NCBI GenBank assembly: GCA_947623455.1
Contig: OX392527.1
Span: 47,784,401 to 47,848,400, forward strand
DNA: 64,000 bases
Direction: 5' to 3'
Origin: Mimachlamys varia
Taxonomy: Eukaryota; Mollusca; Bivalvia; Pectinida; Pectinidae
Positions within the stretch are counted from its first letter, which is position 1. Every line of letters starts with the position of its first letter. Below the pieces are notes generated by a model, which was given only the letters and a program-made list of their open reading frames with translations, was not told where the DNA came from and searched no databases. Position numbers and translations under genes: made by a program. Positions 55,901 to 64,000 of this stretch are shown piece by piece.

Positions 55901-58900
55901 AGGGGTAAATTTGTTCACAAAATACTCAGCATCAAAACAATAGTCATTACTTTTGTTTAAGAAAACAAATTGTTCATTTGAAACCAGTAAATTTAATTTG
56001 AATTTCATTTTAATTAAAGAAATAACAACTTTATTTTAGATACAGTAAAACCCTACTTTCTTGAACCTGGTTTAATCAAAATCCCTCATTCGTTGAGCAG
56101 TCTGTTTGGTCTCGACTGAGTTCGTACATATTCAACCAACCTCAGATTACTCAACTACCATGTATTCCTCGACCTTCTGATCAGGCCCCCACGAGTTAGA
56201 GTAAGTGTGGTTTTACTGTATTCCTCTACCTTCTGATCAGGCCCCCACGAGTTAGAGTAAGTGTGGTTTTACTGTATTCCTCTACCTTCTGATCAGGCCT
56301 CCACGAGTTAGAGTAAGTGTGGTTTTACTGTATTCCTCGACCTTCTGATCAGGCCCCCACGAGTTAGAGTAAGTGGGGTTTTACTCTATTCCTCGACCTT
56401 CTGATCAGTCCCCCACGAGTTAGAGTAAGTGGTGTTTTACTCTATTCCTCGACCTTCTGATCAGTCTCCCATGAGTTAGAGTAAGTGGGGTTTTACTGTA
56501 TTCCTCAACCTTCTGATCAGGCCCCCATGAGTTAGAGTAAGTGGGGTTTTACTCTATTCCTCAACCTTCTGATCAGGCCCCCACGAGTTAGAGTAAGTGG
56601 GGTTTTACTCTATTCCTCGACCTTCTGATTAGTCCCCCACGAGTTAGAGTAAGTGGTGTTTTACTCTATTCCTCGACCTTTTGATCAGTCTCCCATGAGT
56701 TAGAGTAAGTGGGGTTTTACTGTATTCCTCTACCTTCTGATCAGGCCCCCACGAGTTAGAGTAAGTGGTGTTTTACTCTATTCCTCGACCTTCTGATCAG
56801 GCCCCCACGAGTTAGAGTAAGTGTGGTTTTACTGTATATCTCTACCTTCTGATCAGGCCCCCATGAGTTAGAGTTAGTGTGGTTTTACTGTATTCCTCAG
56901 CCTTCTGATCAGGCCCCCATGAGTTAGAGTAAGTGGGGTTTTACTCTATTCCTCAACCTTCTGATCAGGCCCCCATGAGTTAGAGTTAGTGTGGTTTTAC
57001 TGTATTCCTCAGCCTTCTGATCAGGCCCCCACGAGTTAGAGTAAGTGTGGTTTTACTGTATTCCTCTACCTTCTAATCAGTCTCCCACAAGTTAGAGTAA
57101 GTGGGGTTTTACTGTATTCCTCTACCTTCTGATCAGGCCCCCACGAGTTAGAGTAAGTGGGGTTTTACTGTATTCCTCTACCTTCTGATCAGGCCCCCAC
57201 GAGTTGGAGTAAGTGGGGTTTTACTGTATTCCTCTACCTTCTGATCAGGCCCCCACGAGTTGGAGTAAGTGTGGTTTTACTCTATTCCTCTACCTTCTGA
57301 TCAGGCCCCCACGAGTTGGAGTAAGTGTGGTTTTACTGTATTCCTCTACCTTCTGATCAGGTTCCCACAAGTTAGAGTAAGTGGGGTTTTACTGTATTCC
57401 TTGACCTTCTGATCAGTCCCCCACGAGTTAGAGTAAGTGTGGTTTTACTGTATATCTCTACCTTCTGATCAGGCCCCCACGAGTTAGAGTTAGTGTGGTT
57501 TTACTGTATTCCTTGACCTTCTGATCAGGCCCCCACGAGTTAGAGTAAGTGGGGTTTTACTCTATTCCTCTACCTTCTGATCAGTCCCCCACAAGTTAGA
57601 GTAAGTGGGGTTTTACTGTATTCCTCGACCTTCTGATCAGGTTCCCACAAGTTAGAGTAAGTGGGGTTTTACTGTATTCCTCGAACTTCTGATCAGGTTC
57701 CCACAAGTTAGAGTAAGTGGGGTTTTACTGTATTCCTCGAACTTCTGATCAGTCCCCCACAAGTTAGAGTAAGTGGGGTTTTACTGTATTCCTCTACCTT
57801 CTGATCAGGCCCCCACAAGTTAGAGTGAGTGGGGTTTTACTCTATTCCTCTACCTTCTGATCAGGTCCCCACGAGTTAGAGTAAGTGGGGTTTTACTGTA
57901 TTCCTCTACCTTCTGATCAGGTTCCCACAAGTTAGAGTAAGTGGGGTTTTACTGTATTCCTCTACCTTCTGATCAGGTCCCCACGAGTTAGAGTAAGTGG
58001 GGTTTTACTGTATTCCTCTACCTTCTGATCAGGTTCCCACAAGTTAGAGTAAGTGGGGTTTTACTGTATTCCTCTACCTTCTGATCAGGCCCCCACAAGT
58101 TAGAGTGAGTGGGGTTTTACTCTATTCCTCGACCTTCTGATCAGGTCCCCACGAGTTAGAGTAAGTGGGGTTTTACTGTATTCCTCTACCTTCTGATCAG
58201 GCCCCAACGAGTTAGAGTAAGTGGGGTTTTACTGTATTCCTCTACCTTCTGATCAGTCCCCCACAAGTTAGAGTAAGTGGGGTTTTACTCTATTCCTCGA
58301 CCTTCTGATCAGGTCCCCACGAGTTAGAGTAAGTGGGGTTTTACTGTATTCCTCTACCTTCTGATCAGGCCCCAACGAGTTAGAGTAAGTGGGGTTTTAC
58401 TGTATTCCTCTACCTTCTGGTCAGGCCCCCACGAGTTAGAGTAAGTGGTGTTTTGCTGTATAATCATTCCAGGTTTTGTAACCAAAGTATATATCTGGTA
58501 TTGTTTCAGTGGTTCTCCTACAAGAACTCCCTGCCTATTGTCGATGTAGTTGTCGACCCCCACATCGCGTCCCACCTTCGTCCCCACCAGAGGGAGGGAG
58601 TGGTCTTCCTGTATGAGTGCATCATGGGATTCAGAGATTTCAGCGGCCAAGGGGCCATACTTGCGTAAGTGGTCATGTAAGGAAAATGGTAAATTCACAT
58701 TAGAACTAAATGTTTGATGACTGTTTCCGTGTGAACAGGATGGTTGTCTTTTGTGAGAAATTTGTATACATTTGCCCTTATCCTAACCTCACAAAAAAGT
58801 TAACTATGAAGCATTATATTAGGAATTTTGAACAATTACTCAAATTTTCTTTCTTCCTCCCATCCGCTATGTATTAAATGAAGCCCTTTATTATTAACAA

Positions 58901-61900
58901 TAACTAATATATGTCCCAAAACCAAACATTATATAGTATTTCTCGAACAATGTTTCATGTCTGTTTGTCATTTTGGAAAATTAATTGACCTGATATTAGC
59001 ATTATGTTCTAAAGATAAATGTAATAATTCCCTACAATTGTATTTCACTGATACCATATATAATATACTAGACCAAATTTTAGTGTTTCTTTCCAGAAAA
59101 CAACGGTAGTACCCAACATTTATCTCCCTAACTTTCTCTTTCTTTCAGTGATGACATGGGACTTGGGAAAACTCTACAGTGTATTTCTCTTTTGTGGTAT
59201 GTTCAGTTAAAAAAAAAGTCTGTCAAAAACATGTCTATTGTCATTTTGTTCTGAAGCTACCATAGATAGCAAGATTGATTACATATGTGATATTTTTACC
59301 TCAGTTGTTTGTCTGCTAATCGTAAGCTGGAAAAAAATTACAGCATTCTTTATGGTCCCTGATCTGTAGAATTAAATAATCTATGAATTTTGCAATCTGA
59401 TTAAAACCAGATTTGAATTCCACTCCTTTAATACAGTACAGGTACGATTCTACTCTGTACAATACAGGTACGATTCTACTCCTTACAGTACAGGTACGAT
59501 TCTACTCTGTACAGTACAGGTACGATTCTACTTTGTACAGTACAGGTACGAATCTACTCCATACTGTACAGGTACGAATCTACTCCATACAGCACAGGTG
59601 TACTTTGTTTTAATGTTCATTAACTTAATGAAACCAAGTGCACCTGTATTGTATGGAATGGAATTCAGATTCGGTTTTATTCAGATTGTGAATTTTGTCC
59701 ATGTACATGTATTAGAAAAGATCATATTACATATTATATTCCATCATATCATAGTTGAAATTTCTATTTCAGTTTATTTGTTTGTTAAACACTGAAATCA
59801 GTGAAATTATTTAAAAATTGTTTTTTAATCCACATCTCCTTCGATGAAGTTTTGTTTATAATAAATGTTGATGGCTGTATTACAGGACCCTCCTAAAGCA
59901 GGGACCTTACGGAGGCCGACCCGTGATAAAGAAGGCTCTCGTCATCACCCCAGGCAGTCTAGTCAAGGTGCTTAATCTTTAGGAAACAATGTTGTATAAT
60001 CCATTTGATCATATTAACGAAACAGTTTTAATTTTTTATACACCCACACTCAAGTGTGCCAGTGATAGGAGAGTTAAGTTTTGAAAATTATTCTATTTTT
60101 AGATAAACCATGTAACAAAAATCAGCAAAACAAATTAAACTTATATTGTCATAAAAAGTATAATCAAATGAAAACTGTACACTTAAGTATTTCTTTTTAT
60201 CACATCACAGATTTTTGGGCCATTTTCTCAAAAGTTTCCCGTTTTGGGTATAGTGACATCACATTTGAATTTTGATTTCCTGTCAGTAATATTATCTTGT
60301 AAAAAATTATTGATTACTGATAAATTAATTTATTTGTGAATTTTCTTTTTGAAATTGATATTGAAATATTCAATATATATTAAGATTTGAATTACAGAAC
60401 TGGCAGCAGGAGATAAAGAAATGGCTGGGCAGTGAGCGCTTGTCAGTGTATGCTGTCAGTACTGACCAGCGGGTCGAGGTATGTTGTCTTAGTCCAGATA
60501 CGCTTCACATCATTAGGCAAGACAAACTACAGTAAAACATGTTTATAATAAACACTTTCACAACAAATTCATGGTTATAATATGTTTTTCATTCCCCGCC
60601 AAGTTTGGTTTGGTTTATTTTGTTTTACGTCCTATTAACAGCCAGGGTCATTTAAGGACGTGCCAGGTTTTGGAGGTGGAGAAAAACCGGAGTACCCGGG
60701 GAAAAACCACCAACCTATGGTCAGTATACCTGGCAACTGCCCCATTTTGGATTCAAACTCACAACCAAGAGGTGGAGGGTTAGCGGTAGAGTGTCGGAAC
60801 ACCTAAACCACTCATGAAGCCATTCGGGGCCCATCCCCAACACCAAGTGCCCTATCATTTGTATGTTATACACGTATAACAAAATATGCTTATAAAAAAC
60901 TAAATTCCTTAGTCCCCAGAGATTTGTTATAAACATAATTTACTGTTTACACATATTGTCATGTTTCTGAACTGTCAAAGAGTTCATCTCTTGATACCAT
61001 ACAGGGACTGTGTACCAGTGGATTTTCTCATGACATTTTTCAATTCTTGACCTGGTGCTTCTGATTTCAAATGATTATTTTGCCAGAACTATTACCCCAT
61101 TTAGTCTGGCCATAATTGAAATCTGAGTTTTAATGACTATAGAATGGTGTTTTATAGGATACGCTTCACATCATTAGGTAAAACATATTATACACATGTT
61201 TTTTGAACCTTCAAAGACAAAGAGTTCCTCTCTCAATACCACATATCAAATGTATACCAGTGGATGTTCTTATGACAGCATCAATTCTTGACCTGGTACT
61301 CCAAATTTCACAAATGATATTTTCAGTAGAACGACTATTAAGCCACATGTTTAGTCTGACTCAACACTGATTGTCTTGTTGACATCTCAGACCATATTAA
61401 ACCTGTTTCCCTCTGTAATGATTCCTCTACCAAAAAATGTTTATTGTGGAAGATGTTATTTGATGTATTTGTAATATTATCGTGAAATATGATATATTTG
61501 TTAAACCCTGTCTGTTATAAGTCCTTTGAAACCACCACTGAGGAGAAACAAAGTAGTTGGCTGCTATAAGGAATTCTTCTGATAAAATCTTTTTCCTTAT
61601 TAATGCTTCTTCCAAAATAGGGGTGGGGGCATATATTGTTACACATGTCCATCTTGTAGCCTTCTGTTCACGGCAGCATGGGCATTCTTGTCTTACAGAT
61701 GTTATCTTCTAGTTTAATGATGCAGAAAATTGTAGTAGACGATTTGTAATATGATCTTAATGCATTATAATTTATAAATTTGCACATACATGTACATGTC
61801 AATTTATGTTTCGCTGCAAACCACTTTATGAACATTACCAGTAGGAATGATTTTAATGCGAGTATGAACTTCCATAGCACTATCAAAGTTAAAAAATGAC

Positions 61901-63718
61901 CTTATATAAAGATAATTCATATAAATGTATAGGTCTATCTTCATGATTGGGTTTGATCTATAAACTTTGGCAGAAGTTTGCATTTACTGTGATGATCAAC
62001 TCTCTCTTTTATTAGGATTTCATGAATACTGCCATCTATCCTGTCCTGATCATATCCTATGAGATGTTTGTACGGGCGTACGATATGATTCAGAAACTCC
62101 GGTTTGATCTAATCATCTGTGATGAAGGTCACAGACTCAAAAACACAGCCATCAAAACAACATCAGTGAGTTTCCATTATCCAAAATATCCTCATTTTAG
62201 TATGGACAAAGTAAATTTGAGCTAAAAATGGACATTAATGAAATTGCTTTGCAATACATCTATAAAATGATATTTCTGTTGTTTTCTGATGTTTTTATTG
62301 TATATTTTGCATCTGACAACTATACAAAATGATGCTTGATTGATTAATTGAAGCAGGGGAGATAACTTTATTGTTTTCAAACTTTAAAGCTAATTTGGCT
62401 AAAAAAAATGTGAGTGAGACACATGTGTCTTTATTAATGAGACCTGACAAAGAATATGAGTGTACTGTTATTGTCAACCTTTCTTTTACAGCTGATCATG
62501 TCGATGCCCACCAGGAGGAGAGTGGTGCTGTCCGGTACACCAATACAGAACGACCTTCAGGAGTTCTACTCCATTGTGGAGTTCTGTAACCCAGGAATAC
62601 TAGGTATATATCTATCCTACACCAATACAGAACGACCTTCAGGAGTTCTACTCCATTGTGGAGTTCTGTAACCCAGGAATACTAGGTATGTATCTACCCT
62701 ACACCAATACAGAACGACCTTCAGGAGTTCTACTCCATTGTGGAGTTCTGTAACCCAGGAATACTAGGTATATATCTTCCCTACACCAATACAGAACGGC
62801 CTTCAGGAGTTCTGCTCCATTGTGGAGTTCTGTTACCCAGGAATACTAGGTATGTATCTACCCTACACCAATACAGAACGGCCTTCAGGAGTTCTACTCC
62901 ATTGTGGAGTTCTGTTACCCAGGAATACTAGGTATGTATCTACCCTACACCAATACAGAACGGCCTTCAGGAGTTCTACTCCATTGTGGAGTTCTGTTAC
63001 CCAGGAATACTAGGTATTTATCTATTACCTTCCCTATAGGGAGGTTAGGTACACCAATACAGAACGACCTTCAGGAGTTCTACTCCATAGATATTAAGCT
63101 ATCCTTCAGTCTGGTTAGATAGCTCATTGAATAGGATAACACTGTTTTACCAAGATTGTTGTTGGGGTCCAATTTTGTAATTTTATTTGAGGATAAATCA
63201 GCTTTCTCTTGGTACACCATGTTTTCCCAACAATTATGCCTCCAGCTTTTATCAGTCCAGTAAAAAGGAACAAGAAAATAAAGTCTTGAAGGAATGGATC
63301 ATATTTGTTGTTAAATAATAAAATATAAAAAAAAATGTTATTGGTAGTTCAGTGACTACCAGCTGCTTTTACTGTCCAGAAATGAAATATGTGGTTAAAA
63401 AAGAGATTGTTGAGCTTGCTTGCTGCTACCTTCACCGTAAGAATTTATGAGTTACCTGGTATAGACACTTCGAAATATTAATTTGATGTATAATGTATTA
63501 TCATTTGTTATTAGAAAAAAACTTTTCTCATTTAACAGGATCTAGCGCTGCCTTTAAGAACGTTTACGAGAATCCAATAGTTGCATCACGGCAGCCAGGA
63601 GCAAGTCAGGAAGTGCTAGACATAGGGGAGGAACGAGCCTCAGAACTGTCATGCCTCATCAAACTCTTTCTGCTTCGCCGTACTCAGGAGATCAATAACA
63701 AATATCTTCCACCAAAAA
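34886..63718 (+). CDS. RAD54B: DNA repair and recombination protein RAD54B (3' part beyond the window)
   Basis: Seventeen coding exons in phase: 34886-34984, 36105-36187, 36692-36840, 37887-37951, 38395-38416, 39007-39061, 39486-39573, 54376-54484, 54971-55047, 55320-55403, 58510-58664, 59149-59196, 59886-59967, 60398-60478, 62016-62165, 62492-62603, 63539-63718; 546 codons so far. The start MRRSAAPSQ, the KKHKKWEGDA region and LVMPRP are RAD54B-specific. SNF2 motor motifs follow: DDMGLGKT (I), ITPGS (Ia), DEGH (II), [12 protein letters not shown] (III), then [17 protein letters not shown]54B is a nuclear ATP-driven DNA translocase that works with RAD51 in homologous recombination. Odd points: Asp for the usual Glu before MGLGKT; a weak donor GG|GTCCGT after exon 2, though the phase is right; and intron 7 of 14.8 kb. 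Confidence 0.95.
35476..35692 (+). mobile_element. tRNA-like SINE, copy 1
   Basis: Starts GGCGGAGTGGTTAAGGTGTC (type-2 tRNA A-box region), then ACCTCTGGATTGCAGGTTCC, and a body with CTGGCATGTCCTTAAATGACC. Followed head-to-tail by copy 2. In RAD54B intron 1. Confidence 0.75.
35700..35915 (+). mobile_element. tRNA-like SINE, copy 2
   Basis: Same head (GGCCAAGTGGTGAAGGTGTC), B-box-like GATTCGAGGC, and body with CTGGCATGTCCTTAAATGACC. Adjacent to copy 1 in the same orientation. Confidence 0.75.
36974..37333. mobile_element. Foldback MITE, CATCGTCGG family, copy E (360 bp)
   Basis: Arms begin CATCATCGGAAACCCACG and CATTGTTGGAAACCCACG, continue GTGACA and both reach TGGGCTAGAACAG; an interior of about 230 bp separates them. 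It is the longest copy. It lies in RAD54B intron 3. Confidence 0.75.
38820..38960. repeat. CCCCCGCCATGAAATGGGGG-type dispersed repeat
   Basis: Contains a hairpin of CCCCC/GGGGG arms around CATGAAATG and GGGGGAAGGGGGCATTTATT. The inverted counterpart is at about 42775-42970. In RAD54B intron 5. Confidence 0.6.
39690..40610. repeat. GTCCCCCAAACG element with an approx. 780-bp unit
   Basis: After GTCCCCCAAACGAAGTGGGG comes a unit from ACAAGCTTTACCGAACATA to TAATTATTATTATTAT, then the start of a second unit at about 40540. The same unit recurs at 51990-52756 and, diverged, at 51160-51985. Confidence 0.7.
41040..41530. repeat. Diverged tandem repeat of about 130 bp
   Basis: Roughly four units each with ACAATTATT-CTAAAAATAG, TGACCTTGACC-like and AACCCTGAAACTTGAACTT segments. 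Confidence 0.6.
41735..42370. repeat. Two diverged units of about 340 bp
   Basis: Both halves share AAAAAGTTCTGACGTTTTCTAC, the CATGATGGTCAAGCCTA-like segment and GAGAAGATCTCCAGACAAAT-like segment. Confidence 0.6.
42551..42763 (+). mobile_element. tRNA-like SINE, copy 3
   Basis: The head GAGGTGGCCGAGTGGTTAAG is very close to a Leu/Ser-type tRNA A-box region; TTGCGAGTTCAAAACC resembles the B box. The body matches copies 1, 2 and 4. Confidence 0.8.
44070..45515. mobile_element. Satellite-bearing element 1 (approx. 325-bp units)
   Basis: Opens ACAAGAGGCCCATGGGCC and CGGTCACCTG. Contains about four tandem units recognised by TTTGACCCTTTTTGGCCCC. Ends in a hairpin (GGTCACCTGAGAC / GTCTCAGGTGACC) followed by CTAA. 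The hairpin plus CTAA end recalls Helitrons, but the matching 5' TC end is not evident. Confidence 0.7.
44175..44270. mobile_element. Foldback MITE, CATCGTCGG family, copy D (96 bp)
   Basis: An almost perfect hairpin starting CATCGTCGGATACCCACG. Exact 9-bp direct repeats ATCTGGGAG flank it (44166-44174, 44271-44279). It is inserted in a unit of satellite-bearing element 1; neighbouring units are uninterrupted at this point. Confidence 0.92.
46121..46480. repeat. Two tandem copies of about 180 bp
   Basis: AACAGCAAAGATTCAGTATT through TTTTTGTGCAGAAG occurs twice in a row with few differences. Confidence 0.85.
46481..48710. mobile_element. Satellite-bearing element 2 (145-bp tandem array)
   Basis: Opens ACAAGAGGCCCAATGGGCC and GCTCACCTGG. 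Carries about 13 units of 145 bp (each with GTGACCTTGAATATAAG and TTTGTCGGGCTTCATCC) and a GGACGGACG-rich tail, then ends in a hairpin AGCTCACTTGGCC / GGCCAGGTGAGCT and CTAA. Same terminal architecture as element 1 with an unrelated array inside. Confidence 0.78.
49976..50634. repeat. Alternating long C and G homopolymers
   Basis: C16 at 49976-49991, G21 at 50119-50139, G19 at 50261-50279 and G12 at 50623-50634, each next to GGTAAAATGACC- or CCATGGCCATGG-type sequence. They can pair with each other or form four-stranded DNA. Confidence 0.9.
51160..52756. repeat. Two further units of the approx. 780-bp repeat
   Basis: Homologous to 39755-40540, including GTCGAATGGCGGC, GAGACCTTGATTTTTG and ACGAGCTAATTATTATTATT. 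The second unit (from about 51990) is nearly identical to the 39.7-kb one; the first is more diverged. Confidence 0.8.
53051..53560. repeat. 128-bp tandem repeat, four copies
   Basis: Units begin CTGATTGGTCGAAATTTATA at 53051, 53179, 53307 and 53434. The array is followed by GTAGTTTGGGGGACATC, the inverse of the GTCCCCCAAAC start at 39690. Confidence 0.88.
54638..54720. repeat. AGCCCACCATC hairpin repeat
   Basis: AGCCCACCATCCGATGATAG with TGGGCT forms a short hairpin, followed by GTCCGTCCGTTGTCCATCC. I recall this as a frequent bivalve repeat end. In RAD54B intron 8. Confidence 0.6.
56163..58455. repeat. 56-bp minisatellite, about 40 copies
   Basis: The unit contains CCTTCTGATCAGGCCCCCAC, GAGTTAGAGTAAGTG and GGTTTTACTGTATTCCTC. 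Variants (GGCC/GTTC/GTCC, CACGAG/CACAAG/CATGAG) are interspersed, as expected from unequal exchange. It ends about 55 bp before RAD54B exon 11. Confidence 0.95.
58510..58664 (+). CDS. RAD54B: RAD54B exon 11, start of the SNF2 motor
   Basis: Reads through [28 protein letters not shown] and GAILA; donor GC|GTAAGT. This is the Q-like motif region preceding motif I. Confidence 0.95.
59149..59196 (+). CDS. RAD54B: RAD54B exon 12, Walker A
   Basis: A 48-bp exon with [11 protein letters not shown]; the lysine and threonine bind the phosphates of ATP. The second residue is Asp where most SNF2 proteins have Glu. Confidence 0.95.
59436..59599. repeat. 26-bp tandem repeat, about six to seven copies
   Basis: Units of CAGGTACGATTCTACTCTGT plus six bases, in RAD54B intron 12. 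The open frame across it is a by-product of the repeat. Confidence 0.9.
60604..60826 (-). mobile_element. tRNA-like SINE, copy 4
   Basis: The reverse complement carries the same head (GAGTGGTTTAGGTGTTCCGA), B-box-like part and body (GGTTTTTCCCCGGGTACTCC) as copies 1-3. Confidence 0.8.
62016..62165 (+). CDS. RAD54B: RAD54B exon 15, Walker B
   Basis: Fifty codons with LIISYEM and CDEGHRLKN, the ATP-hydrolysis motif. Confidence 0.95.
62492..62603 (+). CDS. RAD54B: RAD54B exon 16, motif III
   Basis: Reads [18 protein letters not shown] and NPGILG; donor CTAG|GTATAT. The last 68 bases and the first 14 of the intron are the founder of the tandem array downstream. Confidence 0.95.
62618..63089 (+). 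repeat. 82-bp tandem array derived from RAD54B exon 16 and its donor
   Basis: Five further full copies start at 62618, 62700, 62782, 62864 and 62946 (the exon itself supplies 62536), plus a truncated copy at 63050-63089. Each carries the last 68 bases of exon 16 and the adjacent intronic bases, including a GTATRT donor. Confidence 0.95.
63539..63718 (+). CDS. RAD54B: RAD54B exon 17
   Basis: Sixty codons from [13 protein letters not shown] to [14 protein letters not shown]; donor AAA|GTAAGT leaves phase 1. The remaining C-terminal motor half is outside the window. Confidence 0.95.
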
Positions 63719-64000
63719 GTAAGTGTCAATCGCCCCAAACAGGAGATCAGAAAAAAAACTCCATACAGTCAGTATCTTCAATAAAAATCAACTGTCATAA
63801 ATATATATACCATCAAAAATCTCACTTGCCACAATCAACTTTCCAATAAATAACACCCCCCACCCCGCAAAGAATAAATCTGGCATTAAACCCAGTATAC
63901 CAGAATAGCTCAGTCATTATCAACCTTATTCAAATATTAATGAATATTCTCCCAAAATCATACTACAAAACAGACAATGATTTTCACTTGTGGACATAGA

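Noticed and set aside
56163..58455. CRISPR-like array
   Set aside because: The whole 56-bp unit repeats with no unique spacers, in an animal intron.
59413..59613. Tyr/Thr-rich open frame
   Set aside because: A translation of the 26-bp tandem repeat.

Overview
This window is AT-rich, intron-rich animal DNA. Gene content, very long introns full of short foldback elements, tRNA-derived SINEs and satellite-bearing repeats of a kind I associate with bivalve molluscs point to a lophotrochozoan, most likely a bivalve. No bacterial operons, rRNA genes or intact tRNA genes were seen. Exons were assembled by eye from protein similarity, GT/AG sites and phase; none is confirmed by transcript data.

Layout. 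(1) 264-2184, + strand: a complete three-exon NUDT1/MTH1 Nudix hydrolase (163 aa). (2) 6543-12930, - strand: a RING/TRAF-type zinc finger protein. One large exon (12070-12930) ends in a perfect donor, and its last zinc-binding module is completed by a terminal exon 5.5 kb away. Between them lie six candidate micro-exons of only 3 or 6 nt, all phase 0. (3) 19521-25809, - strand: a secreted PAN/apple + EGF-like + C-type lectin gene, five exons seen, terminal exon not found. (4) About 33290-63718 and beyond, + strand: RAD54B, with 17 coding exons giving 546 codons up to the middle of the SNF2 motor; the rest lies past the window end. Its intron 7 is 14.8 kb.

Between and inside the genes: decayed fragments of one reverse-transcriptase retroelement (at least eight), a LINE fragment, a gag-type zinc-knuckle relic, four copies of a tRNA-like SINE plus two other SINEs, at least six groups of foldback/MITE elements (several with clear target-site duplications), and many tandem arrays (145 bp, 56 bp x about 40, 82 bp derived from a RAD54B exon, 128 bp, 26 bp).

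The four genes have no obvious shared pathway. NUDT1 (nucleotide-pool sanitation) and RAD54B (recombination repair) both protect the genome but are over 30 kb apart with two unrelated genes between. The most unusual observation is the chain of ultra-short in-frame micro-exons in the RING/TRAF gene.
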